Shown one piece after another: positions 42,958 through 52,671 of a stretch of 64,000 bases of DNA. The stretch is from NCBI GenBank assembly GCA_020344215.1, contig CP070815.1, positions 320,461 through 384,460 of the forward strand, in the 5' to 3' direction. Within the stretch, counting starts at the first letter, position 1. Every line of letters starts with the position of its first letter. Under the pieces are notes generated by a model. The model saw nothing but the letters and a program-made list of their open reading frames with translations, did not search any database and was not told the origin of the DNA. This DNA comes from Gemmatimonadota bacterium (GTDB lineage Bacteria; Gemmatimonadota; Gemmatimonadetes; Palauibacterales; KS3-K002). A program made the translations under genes and the position numbers.

Positions 42958-44403
42958 CTAATTTAAATCTACGTAAATTCTGACTTCGTCGCCCGGGTAG
43001 ATTCGACTGGTCGCCAGTCCGTTCCACACCATCAGGTCACGGGCGGTGACATCGTAGCGCTTGGCGATGGCCCAGAGGCTGTCGCCAGCCTGGACACGAT
43101 AGGTGATATACGGGCCGCCGGGCGGCCGCGCGGTGACGCGCACCGGCGTAGTGCTCCTGCGCACCGTCGGTGCCGATGTGTAGCGCGGCAGTCTCCCAGC
43201 CCTCGGGATGACGAGGTGCTGACCGATACGCAGCTGCCGCGCCCTGACGCCCGGGTTCGCCGCGCGGATCGCCGAGACGCTCACGCCGTACAGCCGGGCG
43301 ATCTGACTGAGAGTATCGCCGCGCCTCACTACGTGCTGTACCCAGGTGACCCGCTCCGAGGAGGGGATCCCGGCGTAGTTCAGCGCGAAACGGTGGCCGG
43401 TGCCGGGCGGGACACGCAGCGAGTAGCGCTGGCCCGGCGGTGTGACGCCGCGGAGGATCTGGGGGTTCAACTCCATTACCTGGGCAACGGGCACCTCAGC
43501 GGCGTTGGCGATCACGTCGAGGCTGGTGGCGTCGGGCACCTGCACGACGTCGTAGGCCATAGGCACCGCCGTCTCGATATTGAAGAATCCGTAGTGCGCC
43601 GGCTGCTTCGCGATCAGGGCAGCGGCGATGAGTTTGGGGACGTAGTTGCGCGTCTCGCGCCTCAAGTGGCGGCGCCGTGCCAGCGTCCAGAAGTCGTCGG
43701 TCCCGGCGCGACGGACCGAGCGGCGTACCCGGTTCGCACCGCCGTTGTAGGCGGCAGCCGCCAGATACCAGGAGCCGAACTCGGTGTACAGATCCTTCAG
43801 GTGAGCCGCCGCCGCTTTAGTGGCGAGTATCGGATCGCGCCGCTCATCGACCCAGTAGGAGATCTGCAGACCGTACAGCCGGCCGGTGCTGGCGATGAAC
43901 TGCCAGAGGCCCACCGCCCGGGCGCGGCTATAGGCCCGCGGGCTGAACCCGCTCTCGATGAGCGACATATAGACCAGATCCTCCGGCAGACCGGCGTCCT
44001 GGAGGATGGCACGCATCATCGGCTCGTAGCGGCCCGCACGCTGCAGGTAGACCTCGAAGTTCTCCCTGCCGTCGCGCTGGAAGTACTCCAGCCAACTCTC
44101 GACCGCATCGTTCATCGTGATCGGGATGTCCCAGGTCGGAATCCCGCGTCTGGCTGCGTCGGGGCGGCTCGCGCCGGAGACCTCGAGCATCTCCGCCTCG
44201 ACCTCGAGCCCGGTCGCCGAGTCGGCGCTCTCCTCGACCTCAGCTATGATGAGGCTGAGGCTGTCCTCGCCGAGGCCCGCGCCGGCTTCGACCCCGGAGA
44301 CGGCGGGCTCGGGGTCGGCTCCACCAGAGCGCCCGGTCGCGCACCCCATCGCCAACACCGCGACGGCAACGATCATCAAAGCCAGCCGGCCCGCTCGCCT
44401 CAC
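42958..44403 (-). CDS. mltD: MltD-like lytic transglycosylase with two LysM domains, lipoprotein
   Basis: A 481-residue cell-wall hydrolase. A lipobox signal (AVAVLAMGCATG) anchors it. The SLT domain contains LVYMSLIESGFSPRAYS (catalytic Glu), AVGLWQFIASTGRLYGL and AAAAYNGGANRV, as in MltD. Two LysM repeats follow near the C-terminus: HVVRRGDTLSQIARLYGVS and YRVQAGDSLWAIAKRYDVT. The GTG at 44403 overlaps the upstream gene's TGA (GTGA) and has GGAGGG about six nt before it, deciding the start over earlier codons. It is cotranscribed with the aminotransferase gene. Confidence 0.93.
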   Translation of the reverse strand: MRRAGRLALMIVAVAVLAMGCATGRSGGADPEPAVSGVEAGAGLGEDSLSLIIAEVEESADSATGLEVEAEMLEVSGASRPDAARRGIPTWDIPITMNDAVESWLEYFQRDGRENFEVYLQRAGRYEPMMRAILQDAGLPEDLVYMSLIESGFSPRAYSRARAVGLWQFIASTGRLYGLQISYWVDERRDPILATKAAAAHLKDLYTEFGSWYLAAAAYNGGANRVRRSVRRAGTDDFWTLARRRHLRRETRNYVPKLIAAALIAKQPAHYGFFNIETAVPMAYDVVQVPDATSLDVIANAAEVPVAQVMELNPQILRGVTPPGQRYSLRVPPGTGHRFALNYAGIPSSERVTWVQHVVRRGDTLSQIARLYGVSVSAIRAANPGVRARQLRIGQHLVIPRAGRLPRYTSAPTVRRSTTPVRVTARPPGGPYITYRVQAGDSLWAIAKRYDVTARDLMVWNGLATSRIYPGDEVRIYVDLN

Positions 44404-45527
44404 GACTTGCCCTCCAGCAACTCGTCCAGCGCGCCCAGGAACAGCGTGACGGTCTCTTCCCGGCACGTCTCACCCATCAACCCCACTCGCCAGATCTTGC
44501 CCGCCAGCGGTCCCAGGCCGCCGCCGATCTCGATCCCGAAGCGTTCCAGAAGCTGGCGACGAAACACCTTGTCGTCCACCCCTTCCGGTACAAGCACGGA
44601 AGTCAGCTGTGGCAGCCGGTAAGGCTCGTCCACCAGAAGCTCCAGACCGCGTTTCATCAGACCGTTCTGCAGCGCGGTCCCTAGACGACGATGCCGGTCG
44701 AACCGCGCCTCCAACCCCTCCTCCAGGATGGCACGCAACCCTTCGTGCAGGCCGTAGAGCGCGTTGACGGGCGCCGTGTGATGGTACGCCCGCTCCCCGC
44801 CCCAGTAGGAAGCGATCAGCGACAGGTCGAGATACCAGCTGTGGACCTTCTCCTTCCGCGAGCCGATTCGTTCCATCGCCCGCTCGGAAAAGGTGATCGG
44901 CGCCAGGCCCGGCGGCACGCTCAGGCACTTCTGCGTGCCCGAGTACGCCACATCGATCCCGCGCTCGTCCACCTTCACCGGCACACCGCCCAAGCTCGTC
45001 ACCGTATCGACGAGGAACAGCGTCCCGCTGTCCTGTAGGTAGGCCCCCAGCTCCTCCAGCGGCTGGAGCACGCCTGTCGAGGTCTCCGCATGAACCACCG
45101 CCAGCAGCCGGGCCTCCGGCGCGGACTTGTGAGCTTCGATCAGCGCCCCAACGTCGAGCGGTTCGCCCCAGGCGGCTTCGACGGTCAGTACACGGGCGCC
45201 CGCCCGCTCGGCGTTCGAAACCATTCGCTGCCCGAAGACACCGTTCACCCCAATGATCGTCGTATCGCCCGGCTCCAGGAGGTTGTCGAACGCCGTCTCC
45301 ATACCGGCGGAGCCGGTGCCCGAAATCGGGATGGTCATCTGGTTGGCGGTGCCGAACAGCTCCCTTAGCTGATCCGCCAGCTCGTCCATCAGCTCCAGGA
45401 AGGCCGGATCCAGGTGACCAACAGTCGGTCGCGCCATGGCAAGCAGGACGCGGGGGCTGACGTTCGAGGGGCCCGGCCCCATCAGGATCCGGCGCGGTGG
45501 CTCGAATGGCGGGAGAAGCGCGCTCAT
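44400..45527 (-). CDS. Class V aminotransferase (alanine-glyoxylate/serine-pyruvate type)
   Basis: A PLP-dependent aminotransferase of 375 residues, related to AGT/SGAT and phosphoserine aminotransferase. The N-terminus ILMGPGPSNVSPRVLLAMA is characteristic. SGTGSAGMETAF binds PLP phosphate; VHAETSTGVLQPLE and FLVDTVTSLGGVPVKVD carry cofactor-ring contacts; YSGTQKCLSVPPGL contains the Schiff-base lysine. Substrate is probably alanine or serine with glyoxylate, but serine-pyruvate forms are possible. Its stop overlaps the MltD-like gene's start; no functional link is obvious. Confidence 0.92.
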   Translation of the reverse strand: MSALLPPFEPPRRILMGPGPSNVSPRVLLAMARPTVGHLDPAFLELMDELADQLRELFGTANQMTIPISGTGSAGMETAFDNLLEPGDTTIIGVNGVFGQRMVSNAERAGARVLTVEAAWGEPLDVGALIEAHKSAPEARLLAVVHAETSTGVLQPLEELGAYLQDSGTLFLVDTVTSLGGVPVKVDERGIDVAYSGTQKCLSVPPGLAPITFSERAMERIGSRKEKVHSWYLDLSLIASYWGGERAYHHTAPVNALYGLHEGLRAILEEGLEARFDRHRRLGTALQNGLMKRGLELLVDEPYRLPQLTSVLVPEGVDDKVFRRQLLERFGIEIGGGLGPLAGKIWRVGLMGETCREETVTLFLGALDELLEGKS

Positions 45528-45590
45528 ACGCCTTATACTCTCAAGGGTTGGGGGGGAAGAGGCGCCAAGAACTGACGCTCCTGCAGGTTA

Positions 45591-46034
45591 CTATTCACCA
45601 GTCGAGAGGAAGTTCCCCAACACCCGGTTCGTCGCGTTGAGGACCGCCCGCGCGACCCCCTGCGGGATGCCACCCTCGGTTGACGGCGCCGTGCCGATCA
45701 GGCGCCGGTCCCCGCCCGTCTCCGGGTCGACCACACCCAGCGCGACGATCGCCACGGAATCGTCGAACGCCTTCACCGACTTCACGCCGATTAGCCGGAA
45801 GCTCATACGTCCGCCCAACAGCTTGTGGAGCGCGTCGAGCGTGGCCTCAGCGCACACACGCAGGTCGATCGCGCCGTGTCCATGAGCATCGGCCCGCCCG
45901 CGGTACTCGACCGCCCGCCACTCCAGGGCGATCTCGGCGTGGGCACGCGTATCAGCGCCGTGCGCCAGCTGCGCATCGACCAGTCTAACACGCTCTCGGT
46001 GGAGGCCTTCTTGCCACGATGTCGTCATCGCCAT
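45591..46034 (-). CDS. Conserved protein of unknown function
   Basis: A 147-residue soluble protein I cannot name. It has two similar beta-alpha halves: EWRAVEYRGRADAHGHGAID with a helix CAEATLDALHKLLG, and FDDSVAIVALGVVDPETGGD with a helix ARAVLNATNRVLGNFL. The helix-strand pattern and Gly-rich turn recall the LeuA regulatory domain or related alpha/beta folds; this is only a shape resemblance. ATG 46034 (followed by a second ATG) was preferred; the 21 upstream codons are low quality. It follows guaB by 127 bp on the same strand. Confidence 0.65.
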   Translation of the reverse strand: MAMTTSWQEGLHRERVRLVDAQLAHGADTRAHAEIALEWRAVEYRGRADAHGHGAIDLRVCAEATLDALHKLLGGRMSFRLIGVKSVKAFDDSVAIVALGVVDPETGGDRRLIGTAPSTEGGIPQGVARAVLNATNRVLGNFLSTGE

Positions 46035-46161
46035 TCCGGAGGGCTTTCGCCGCTGGCGAACGCCTTGGCTGCGGCGGGGGGAGGCCAGCCGCCCCACAGG
46101 TCAGCTAGCTGACAGAACCTAGGGCCCCTCCCCTCCTCTGTCAACGTATCCGACGCCCCTA

Positions 46162-47643
<1,482 letters not shown>

Positions 47644-47743
47644 TTAACAGCAAGCCCGGGCTGCGCTGTAGCGCACGCACCCGGGCGGTGAAGTCTCATC
47701 AGCAAGTTCCATAGCTGAAAATACGCGGCGGTTCAACAGGGTG

Positions 47744-48118
47744 TCAACGGGCCTCCACCTCCTCCGCTAGTCTGTTACGCACCGGAGCCGGTAGTCGGCG
47801 CGCGAGATCTTCAAGGCTGCCACAGAGATCGACCAGGACATCCTCAGGCCCGTCCCAGTGGGCCAGGACCAGTTCCGCTCCGGCGCGTGTTATCAACCGG
47901 TCGATCGCCAGCGCTAGAAAGAAGAGATCGTCAAGCTGGCCGATGATCGGCAGGAAATCGGGGATCAGGTCGATCGGCGTCAGCGTGTAGGCAACTGCCG
48001 CCGCCAGCAGCCCCTTGTCCGCACCCGAGACCCGCGGGTCGCGGATCAGCCGCGCGAGCAACAGCAAGAACCGGGGAATCCCAGCGACCAGGTCTCTTAT
48101 CCGGGCGCGCTTCGCCAT
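47744..48118 (-). CDS. DUF1232 (YkvA-like) membrane protein
   Basis: A 124-residue protein with the DUF1232 signature DKGLLAAAVAYTLTPIDLIP followed by DFLPIIGQLDD, a short membrane-associated segment. A second hydrophobic stretch is FFLALAIDRLI. The function of the family is unknown. It lies 4 bp after the next gene upstream and is likely in one transcript with it and the lipoprotein gene at 48491-49189. Confidence 0.9.
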   Translation of the reverse strand: MAKRARIRDLVAGIPRFLLLLARLIRDPRVSGADKGLLAAAVAYTLTPIDLIPDFLPIIGQLDDLFFLALAIDRLITRAGAELVLAHWDGPEDVLVDLCGSLEDLARRLPAPVRNRLAEEVEAR

Positions 48119-48122
48119 AGCC

Positions 48123-48488
48123 TCAATCGACGACGATCTTCGTGGGTCGGTCGTCGGAATCGTCGTCAGATCCCTGGCCCGGCTTGCGCCCGACCTTCTC
48201 GAGCTCCTCCGCTAGCCCGCGGGCTGTCTTGGCAGCCGTACCGACGGCGCGGTCGACGACGCTAAGAGCGCCCATGACGCCCTTCAGAGCCCAGGGCGCG
48301 GCACGGCGGGCCCGAAGCTTGTCCTGGATCCCCTCGGCAAACTTCTGCATGCGGTCCGGCTTCTCCGGCGGCTCTTCCGCGTACTTGCCCTCAAGGAACT
48401 CGATGTAGTCCAGAACCTGATAGAGCTGCTCGTCCGCCAACGACTCCAGTTTGCGCCACACGCGGCGGCGCAAGAAAGTATCTGCCAT
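48123..48488 (-). CDS. Small coiled protein of unknown function (DUF2281-like start)
   Basis: A 121-residue protein. The N-terminus DEQLYQVLDYIEFLEGKYAE resembles DUF2281-like sequences (often partners in small toxin-antitoxin genes), but no toxin gene is adjacent. The middle has a weakly hydrophobic helix (LKGVMGALSVVDRAVGTA) and the tail is acidic and disordered (DDDSDDRPTK). ATG 48488 was chosen because the 57 earlier codons are low-quality and overlap the next gene. It lies 2 bp after the upstream lipoprotein gene. Confidence 0.7.
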   Translation of the reverse strand: MADTFLRRRVWRKLESLADEQLYQVLDYIEFLEGKYAEEPPEKPDRMQKFAEGIQDKLRARRAAPWALKGVMGALSVVDRAVGTAAKTARGLAEELEKVGRKPGQGSDDDSDDRPTKIVVD

Positions 48489-48490
48489 CC

Positions 48491-49189
48491 TCAGATCTCC
48501 TCTTCCGGTCCCACCAACGCCTCGGCTGCCACGTTGACCTCGAACGGCACTGAGAGCTCGGCCGGACCCAGCCGGATCTCCACATCCAGTAACGTGCCAC
48601 CTAGCCACACCGCCACCGCGACATCGCAGTCCTCCGCGTAGTCGCACTCCGTTTCCCACGGCATCGCTAGCCGTCCGCCGGCGAGCGCATCGAAAACCTC
48701 CAAGCTGCGGCGACCTGCGGCGCGGGCCAGCCAGATGGCAAGATAGCGGCCAGCCGGTGCCCAGAGTACCGTTTCCGGTACCGCCTCCGTCCAGCGCCCC
48801 AGGACACGCACGGCCGGGTCACCCAGGCCGACCACACCGACACAGGCGCCGGGCCCGCTCGTCACCCAGGCTGCCCATGCCGTATCGGTAGCGAGGTCAA
48901 GCTCTTCGAAGCGTGTCTCTCCGAGATCCGGGATGTCGGTGGCGCACTCCTCCAGTGTATCCGGCGCTTGCCGCCCCGCGCCGGGGAGGACCGCCAACGG
49001 CACGTACGATCCTCCCACCCTCCGGTAGAGGACACCGCCCCCAATCGCGTAGGCTCCCGCCCGCTCGAGCTCGGCCGCCGGCGGCTGCTCGCCCTTTGCC
49101 GGCGGCTCTCGCTCGGGGCGCTCACATGCCGCGGTCGCGGCGACGAACAGAGCGCCCGCCGCCAGCGCCGTTCGGATCTCCTGTCGCAT
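48491..49189 (-). CDS. Putative lipoprotein of unknown function
   Basis: A 232-residue exported protein with lipobox AATAACERPE near residue 22 (ALAAGALFVAATAAC). The rest is a beta-rich sequence with Trp and Asp, including RYLAIWLARAAGRRSLEVFD, possibly a partial beta-propeller, with a Glu-rich end. ATG 49189 follows from the signal-peptide start; the 44 codons before it lack sense. A hairpin directly upstream (49195-49230) may be a regulatory site. It is the first gene of three with 48123-48488 and 47744-48118. Confidence 0.65.
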   Translation of the reverse strand: MRQEIRTALAAGALFVAATAACERPEREPPAKGEQPPAAELERAGAYAIGGGVLYRRVGGSYVPLAVLPGAGRQAPDTLEECATDIPDLGETRFEELDLATDTAWAAWVTSGPGACVGVVGLGDPAVRVLGRWTEAVPETVLWAPAGRYLAIWLARAAGRRSLEVFDALAGGRLAMPWETECDYAEDCDVAVAVWLGGTLLDVEIRLGPAELSVPFEVNVAAEALVGPEEEI

Positions 49190-49554
49190 CAACTCAAAAG
49201 TGGTCTCGCGCCCAACGCTGGGCACTTTTGGTGACCGCTCGGCTTCGCCCAATAGTACCGAGCCGCAGGGCGGATACGCCAGGAGGCCGGGATCGGAGGC
49301 GGAGGACCGCACGCCAAGCACGGTGACCCATGCATCCTCCCAGGAGACTGGGAGTCGAAGGTGTGCCTACGAAGTCCGTGCGCGTCGAGCCGAGTGCGCC
49401 GCCGAGGCTGCCTCACTTCTCGCTGGCCACCCTCAACGGGGACGCCCGGGCCTGGCGCGCTTCACTGCGTCCAGCGCGCCTGGCCGTCGGTTTCACGCTC
49501 GGCTAGGTTGATCACCCGAACATCGGGCTGGAGGACTCGAGGGGAGAGGCACCG
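49190..49554. other. 365-bp intergenic stretch with a hairpin next to the lipoprotein start
   Basis: No convincing gene. At 49195-49230 CAAAAGT pairs with ACTTTTG and, inside, GCCCA (49210-49214) pairs with TGGGC (49219-49223). The arms lie 6 bp from the lipoprotein start codon. It could be an operator or leader hairpin on the minus strand. Both flanking genes face away, so promoters for both must be here. Confidence 0.55.
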
Positions 49555-50289
49555 ATGGACACAGGTAGACGTCTGGCGCTGGTCACCGGCTCCGCCCGGC
49601 GGCTCGGCCGAGCGATCGCGACCGCGCTGGCCGAGGCCGGCTGCAACATCGCTCTCCACCACCACGCCGCGCCGGCGGCGGCGCTCGAGGCCGTTGGGGA
49701 GATTCAGCGGCTCGGGGTGGACGCAGTAGCCTTTCAGGCCGATCTCAGCGATCTAGAGGAGATCCGCCGGCTGTTCGCGGGCCTCGACAGCGCCTTCGGA
49801 AGGCTCGACATCCTGGTGAACAACGCGGCGATCTTCGAGAGGGCGCCGGTGCTGGACATTTCGCCTGCAGCTTGGGACCGCGTGCTAGACTTGAACCTGC
49901 GCGCGCCGTTCTTCTGTTCCCAAGAGGCGGCGCGCTTGATGGCGCGCTCGGGAGCCGGGTCGATTGTCAACATCGCCGACGTCGCCGCGTTCCAGGCATG
50001 GCCGGGCTACGCGCACTACTGTGTCTCAAAAGCCGGCCTCGTGATGATGACCCGGGTCCTCGCTCGGGCTTTGGCGCCGGAAGTTCGGGTGAACGCGGTA
50101 GCGCCGGGGCCGGTCCTGCCCCCCGAGGATCTAGCCGCAGCAGAGCGACGACAGCTTGCCGAGATGACGGCCCTGAAGCGATTGGGTGCGCCGGCGGACG
50201 TGGCTCGGGCGGTGCTGTTCCTTGTGGAGTCGAGCTACATCACGGGGGAGACAATCGTCGTCGACGGCGGCAAGCTACTCAGGTCTTAG
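49555..50289 (+). CDS. SDR-family oxidoreductase, pteridine-reductase-like
   Basis: A 244-residue short-chain dehydrogenase. The Rossmann signature is TGSARRLGRAIA, as in PTR1/FolM, not the usual TGxxxGIG. The catalytic tetrad has Asp in place of Ser (IVNIADVAAFQAW) with YxxxK intact (YCVSKAGL), also as in pteridine reductases. NNAAIFERAPV and RVNAVAPGPV are normal SDR segments. A dihydrofolate/dihydropteridine substrate is probable, but another carbonyl cannot be excluded. The stop overlaps acpS convergently by 11 bp. A GGGGAGAGG ribosome site precedes the ATG. Confidence 0.85.
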   Translation: MDTGRRLALVTGSARRLGRAIATALAEAGCNIALHHHAAPAAALEAVGEIQRLGVDAVAFQADLSDLEEIRRLFAGLDSAFGRLDILVNNAAIFERAPVLDISPAAWDRVLDLNLRAPFFCSQEAARLMARSGAGSIVNIADVAAFQAWPGYAHYCVSKAGLVMMTRVLARALAPEVRVNAVAPGPVLPPEDLAAAERRQLAEMTALKRLGAPADVARAVLFLVESSYITGETIVVDGGKLLRS

Positions 50290-50665
50290 GAGCCTCCAAC
50301 AACACGACCGCGCACGCGAGCCCTGCCTCGTGGCTGAGGCTGACCCAAGCGCGCTCTGCCCCTAGGCGCGCCGCCCGGGCGTGCGCTTCGCCGCTCAGCT
50401 CAAGCCGTGGCCGACCGGAACCCTCTCGGATCACCTCCATATCGGTCCAACGGATGCCGGGGCTCTTGCCGGTGCCCAGCGCCTTGAGCGCTGCTTCCTT
50501 GGCCGCGAAGCGGGCCGCCAGGCACTCGCCGGGGTCCAGGCGACTCTCGCAGTCGCTGAGTTCGCGCGTGGTGAACAGGCGCTGCCGCGCACGCGCGCCG
50601 TAACGCGCCAGTACGCGTCGCAGGCGCTCCACTTCCACGAAGTCGACACCCACACCGACGATCAT
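50279..50665 (-). CDS. acpS: Holo-[acyl-carrier-protein] synthase (AcpS)
   Basis: This enzyme transfers 4'-phosphopantetheine from CoA to ACP, required for fatty acid synthesis. The 128-residue protein has MIVGVGVDFVEVERL (metal Asp) and ARFAAKEAALKALGTG (catalytic Glu/Lys), and WVSLSHEAGLACAVV near the C-terminus. Length matches the AcpS trimer type. It follows the AI-2E family gene by 42 bp on the same strand and overlaps the SDR gene end by 11 bp. Confidence 0.95.
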   Translation of the reverse strand: MIVGVGVDFVEVERLRRVLARYGARARQRLFTTRELSDCESRLDPGECLAARFAAKEAALKALGTGKSPGIRWTDMEVIREGSGRPRLELSGEAHARAARLGAERAWVSLSHEAGLACAVVLLEAPKT

Positions 50666-50707
50666 TTGGCGAAGATCACAGAGTGGGGCAGCATCGCAGG
50701 TGCCCGC

Positions 50708-51898
50708 TCAGCCCTCCAATAGGGCCGGGATGCTCGATTGGGTCGCCGATGGGTGGACCAGCACCCCGTCGCCGGTGGGCAGGCTGATGATCGCGGGCGC
50801 ATCTCTCACAATCCGGTGAAAGCCTTTGCCCTCCAGGATGCGATGCACGAAGATCCGGCGAACGAAAACCATCGCGCTCGCAAGTACCGGGACGGCAACA
50901 AGAAGGCCCACGACCCCAAGGAGCTTCGCCATGACCAGAACCGACAGTATCGTGAGGACCGGTGGCAACTCGACCTGCTTCTCGAACACCATCGGTGCGA
51001 CGACATTGGCCTCGAAAACGTGGACGACCACACCCAGCAAGATCACCAGCAGTGCCTTCGTGACACCGGCCGTGCCGATCACGAACAGAGCCGGCAGCAA
51101 CGTCGAGAGGATCGTACCGAAGAACGGCACGATCACCGCGATCCCGGTGAAGACACCGAAGGCAAGGGAGTACGGCACATCAAGGAGGACGAGGCCGATC
51201 CAGGTCAACGTGCCCAGCACCACCATCGAGATGCCCAAACCGACCAGCCAAGAGCGAATCGTGTGACCCAGGTCGGATAGGATATCACGCGCCAGTTCCC
51301 GGTACGCCGGGGGCGTGAGTGTGATGAGCCCTTCCCGGTAGATCGTTGGCTTCACCGCCATGTAGATGCCCATGATCAACACGGACACCACGTGAATCGC
51401 TACACCGATTCCGGAGAAGATGTACGGTACGACGTCCCCGAAGAACTCTCGCGCCTGCTCGAAGACCCGCTCCCCGATATCACCACCGCCCTCGGCGCCT
51501 TCGCCGAGCGGGCCGAGCAGCCGCCCCAGCAGGCTGTCCTGCTGCTGGGCCAAATGGGTCAGTTGTTCCTGGATCCCGTCGAGCCGGCCCGGCAGCTCGC
51601 CGAGCAGCGCCTGAAACTGATTGACGACCGGCGGGACGATCAGAAGACCTACGAGCCCGATCAACAAGAACGTCCCGAGCAGAGCGACGATGACGCCGAG
51701 ACCGCGAGCTATGGTGAGGCGGCCGGTGACGAGGTCGGTGAACGCGCCCAAGTATACGGCGAAAAGCGCCGCCACGAAGAGGAGCAGGAGAAGATCGGCG
51801 ACGCTATTGACGAAGAGCAGGAGAAGGACGACGAAAACCGTCGTCGCCAGTACGCCGTACGCCTGGCGTGGACTGAAACCCGAATTCGAATCAGCCAG
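50708..51898 (-). CDS. AI-2E family transporter-like membrane protein (probable CTG start)
   Basis: An eight-TM permease of the AI-2E/PerM family, about 396 residues. Family motifs include LDVPYSLAFGVFTGIAVIVP, FFGTILSTLLPAL, and ANVVAPMVFEKQVELPP with VVGLLVAVPVLA. The first GTG (51775) would delete the first TM. The same frame reads upstream without a stop through a hydrophobic helix (GVLATTVFVVLLLLFV) to CTG 51898, six nt after AGGAGG inside the pspA tail. That codon overlaps the pspA stop by 8 bp. I infer the CTG is the start; N-terminal sequencing would be needed to confirm. Substrate unknown. Confidence 0.85.
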   Translation of the reverse strand: MADSNSGFSPRQAYGVLATTVFVVLLLLFVNSVADLLLLLFVAALFAVYLGAFTDLVTGRLTIARGLGVIVALLGTFLLIGLVGLLIVPPVVNQFQALLGELPGRLDGIQEQLTHLAQQQDSLLGRLLGPLGEGAEGGGDIGERVFEQAREFFGDVVPYIFSGIGVAIHVVSVLIMGIYMAVKPTIYREGLITLTPPAYRELARDILSDLGHTIRSWLVGLGISMVVLGTLTWIGLVLLDVPYSLAFGVFTGIAVIVPFFGTILSTLLPALFVIGTAGVTKALLVILLGVVVHVFEANVVAPMVFEKQVELPPVLTILSVLVMAKLLGVVGLLVAVPVLASAMVFVRRIFVHRILEGKGFHRIVRDAPAIISLPTGDGVLVHPSATQSSIPALLEG

Positions 51899-52661
51899 CT
51901 TCTTCCTCCTCGGGTGCCGGCTCTTCCTCTATGATCTCGGCCTCGCGGACCTCACCCTCCGAATGGGTCTCACTTTCAGCCGCAGGCAGCAGGCCCATCT
52001 CTTCCTTTAGCGCGGCGAGCTGACGTTCCACATCTATGTCGCCGCCCTCCAGACGCTTGAACTGTCGCTCCAGGTCGTCACCACCCAACTCCTCATCGAC
52101 CTCGGCTGCGGCCAGCGCTCGAATCTCCGATTCCTCGATTCGCTCGGCCATCCGCTCGAATGCCTCGAACGAGCTGCGGTCGGCGAGCCCGGTCAGCGTC
52201 TCGTGGATCCGCTTCTGTGCCGCGGCCCGCTTCTGACGAGCGATCAGCAGATTGCGCTTGCGCTTCGCCTCCTCGATCTTGCTGCTCAACTGCCGCAGCG
52301 TGTCTTTGAGCTTCTCGGTCTCGGAGGCGTGACCGCGCCACTGCTCCTCCAACGTGCCGGCGTGCACGCCGTGCTCCTTCCCTCGCAGTAGAGCCTGTCG
52401 AGCCAGGTCCTCGCGGCCCTCTCGTAGCGCCAGCTTGGCCCGCCGATCCCAGTCGGCGGACTGGTCCCGCTCGTCCTGAACCTGCCTCCGGAGCTTGCGC
52501 TCATCGGCGATCGCGACCGCAACCTCTTGCTTGGCCTGTGCTAGCTGCGAGCGCATATCGTCGATGATCTGATTGAGCATCTTCTCGGGGTTCTCCGCTC
52601 GAGCGATGAGGTCGTTCAGGTTCGACCGGACCATCGTGGAAAGTCTGCTCCAGATACTCAT
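51891..52661 (-). CDS. pspA: PspA/IM30 (phage-shock protein A) family protein
   Basis: An ESCRT-III-like membrane-repair coiled-coil protein (256 residues). The N-terminus SIWSRLSTMVRSNLNDLIAR, followed by PEKMLNQIIDDMRSQLAQAK, is the PspA signature, followed by a long charged coiled coil. The acidic tail (EEPAPEEEEAG) is unusual and its codons carry the Shine-Dalgarno of the AI-2E gene. It lies with a row of small membrane proteins and a YbjN-like protein, suggesting an envelope-stress operon, although PspB, PspC and PspF proper are not seen. Confidence 0.94.
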   Translation of the reverse strand: MSIWSRLSTMVRSNLNDLIARAENPEKMLNQIIDDMRSQLAQAKQEVAVAIADERKLRRQVQDERDQSADWDRRAKLALREGREDLARQALLRGKEHGVHAGTLEEQWRGHASETEKLKDTLRQLSSKIEEAKRKRNLLIARQKRAAAQKRIHETLTGLADRSSFEAFERMAERIEESEIRALAAAEVDEELGGDDLERQFKRLEGGDIDVERQLAALKEEMGLLPAAESETHSEGEVREAEIIEEEPAPEEEEAG

Positions 52662-52671
52662 AGCTCTCTCT

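Noticed and set aside
48123-48488. Toxin-antitoxin antitoxin (DUF2281) call
   Set aside because: Only the N-terminus resembles DUF2281, and no toxin-like gene is adjacent; neighbours are a DUF1232 protein and a lipoprotein.
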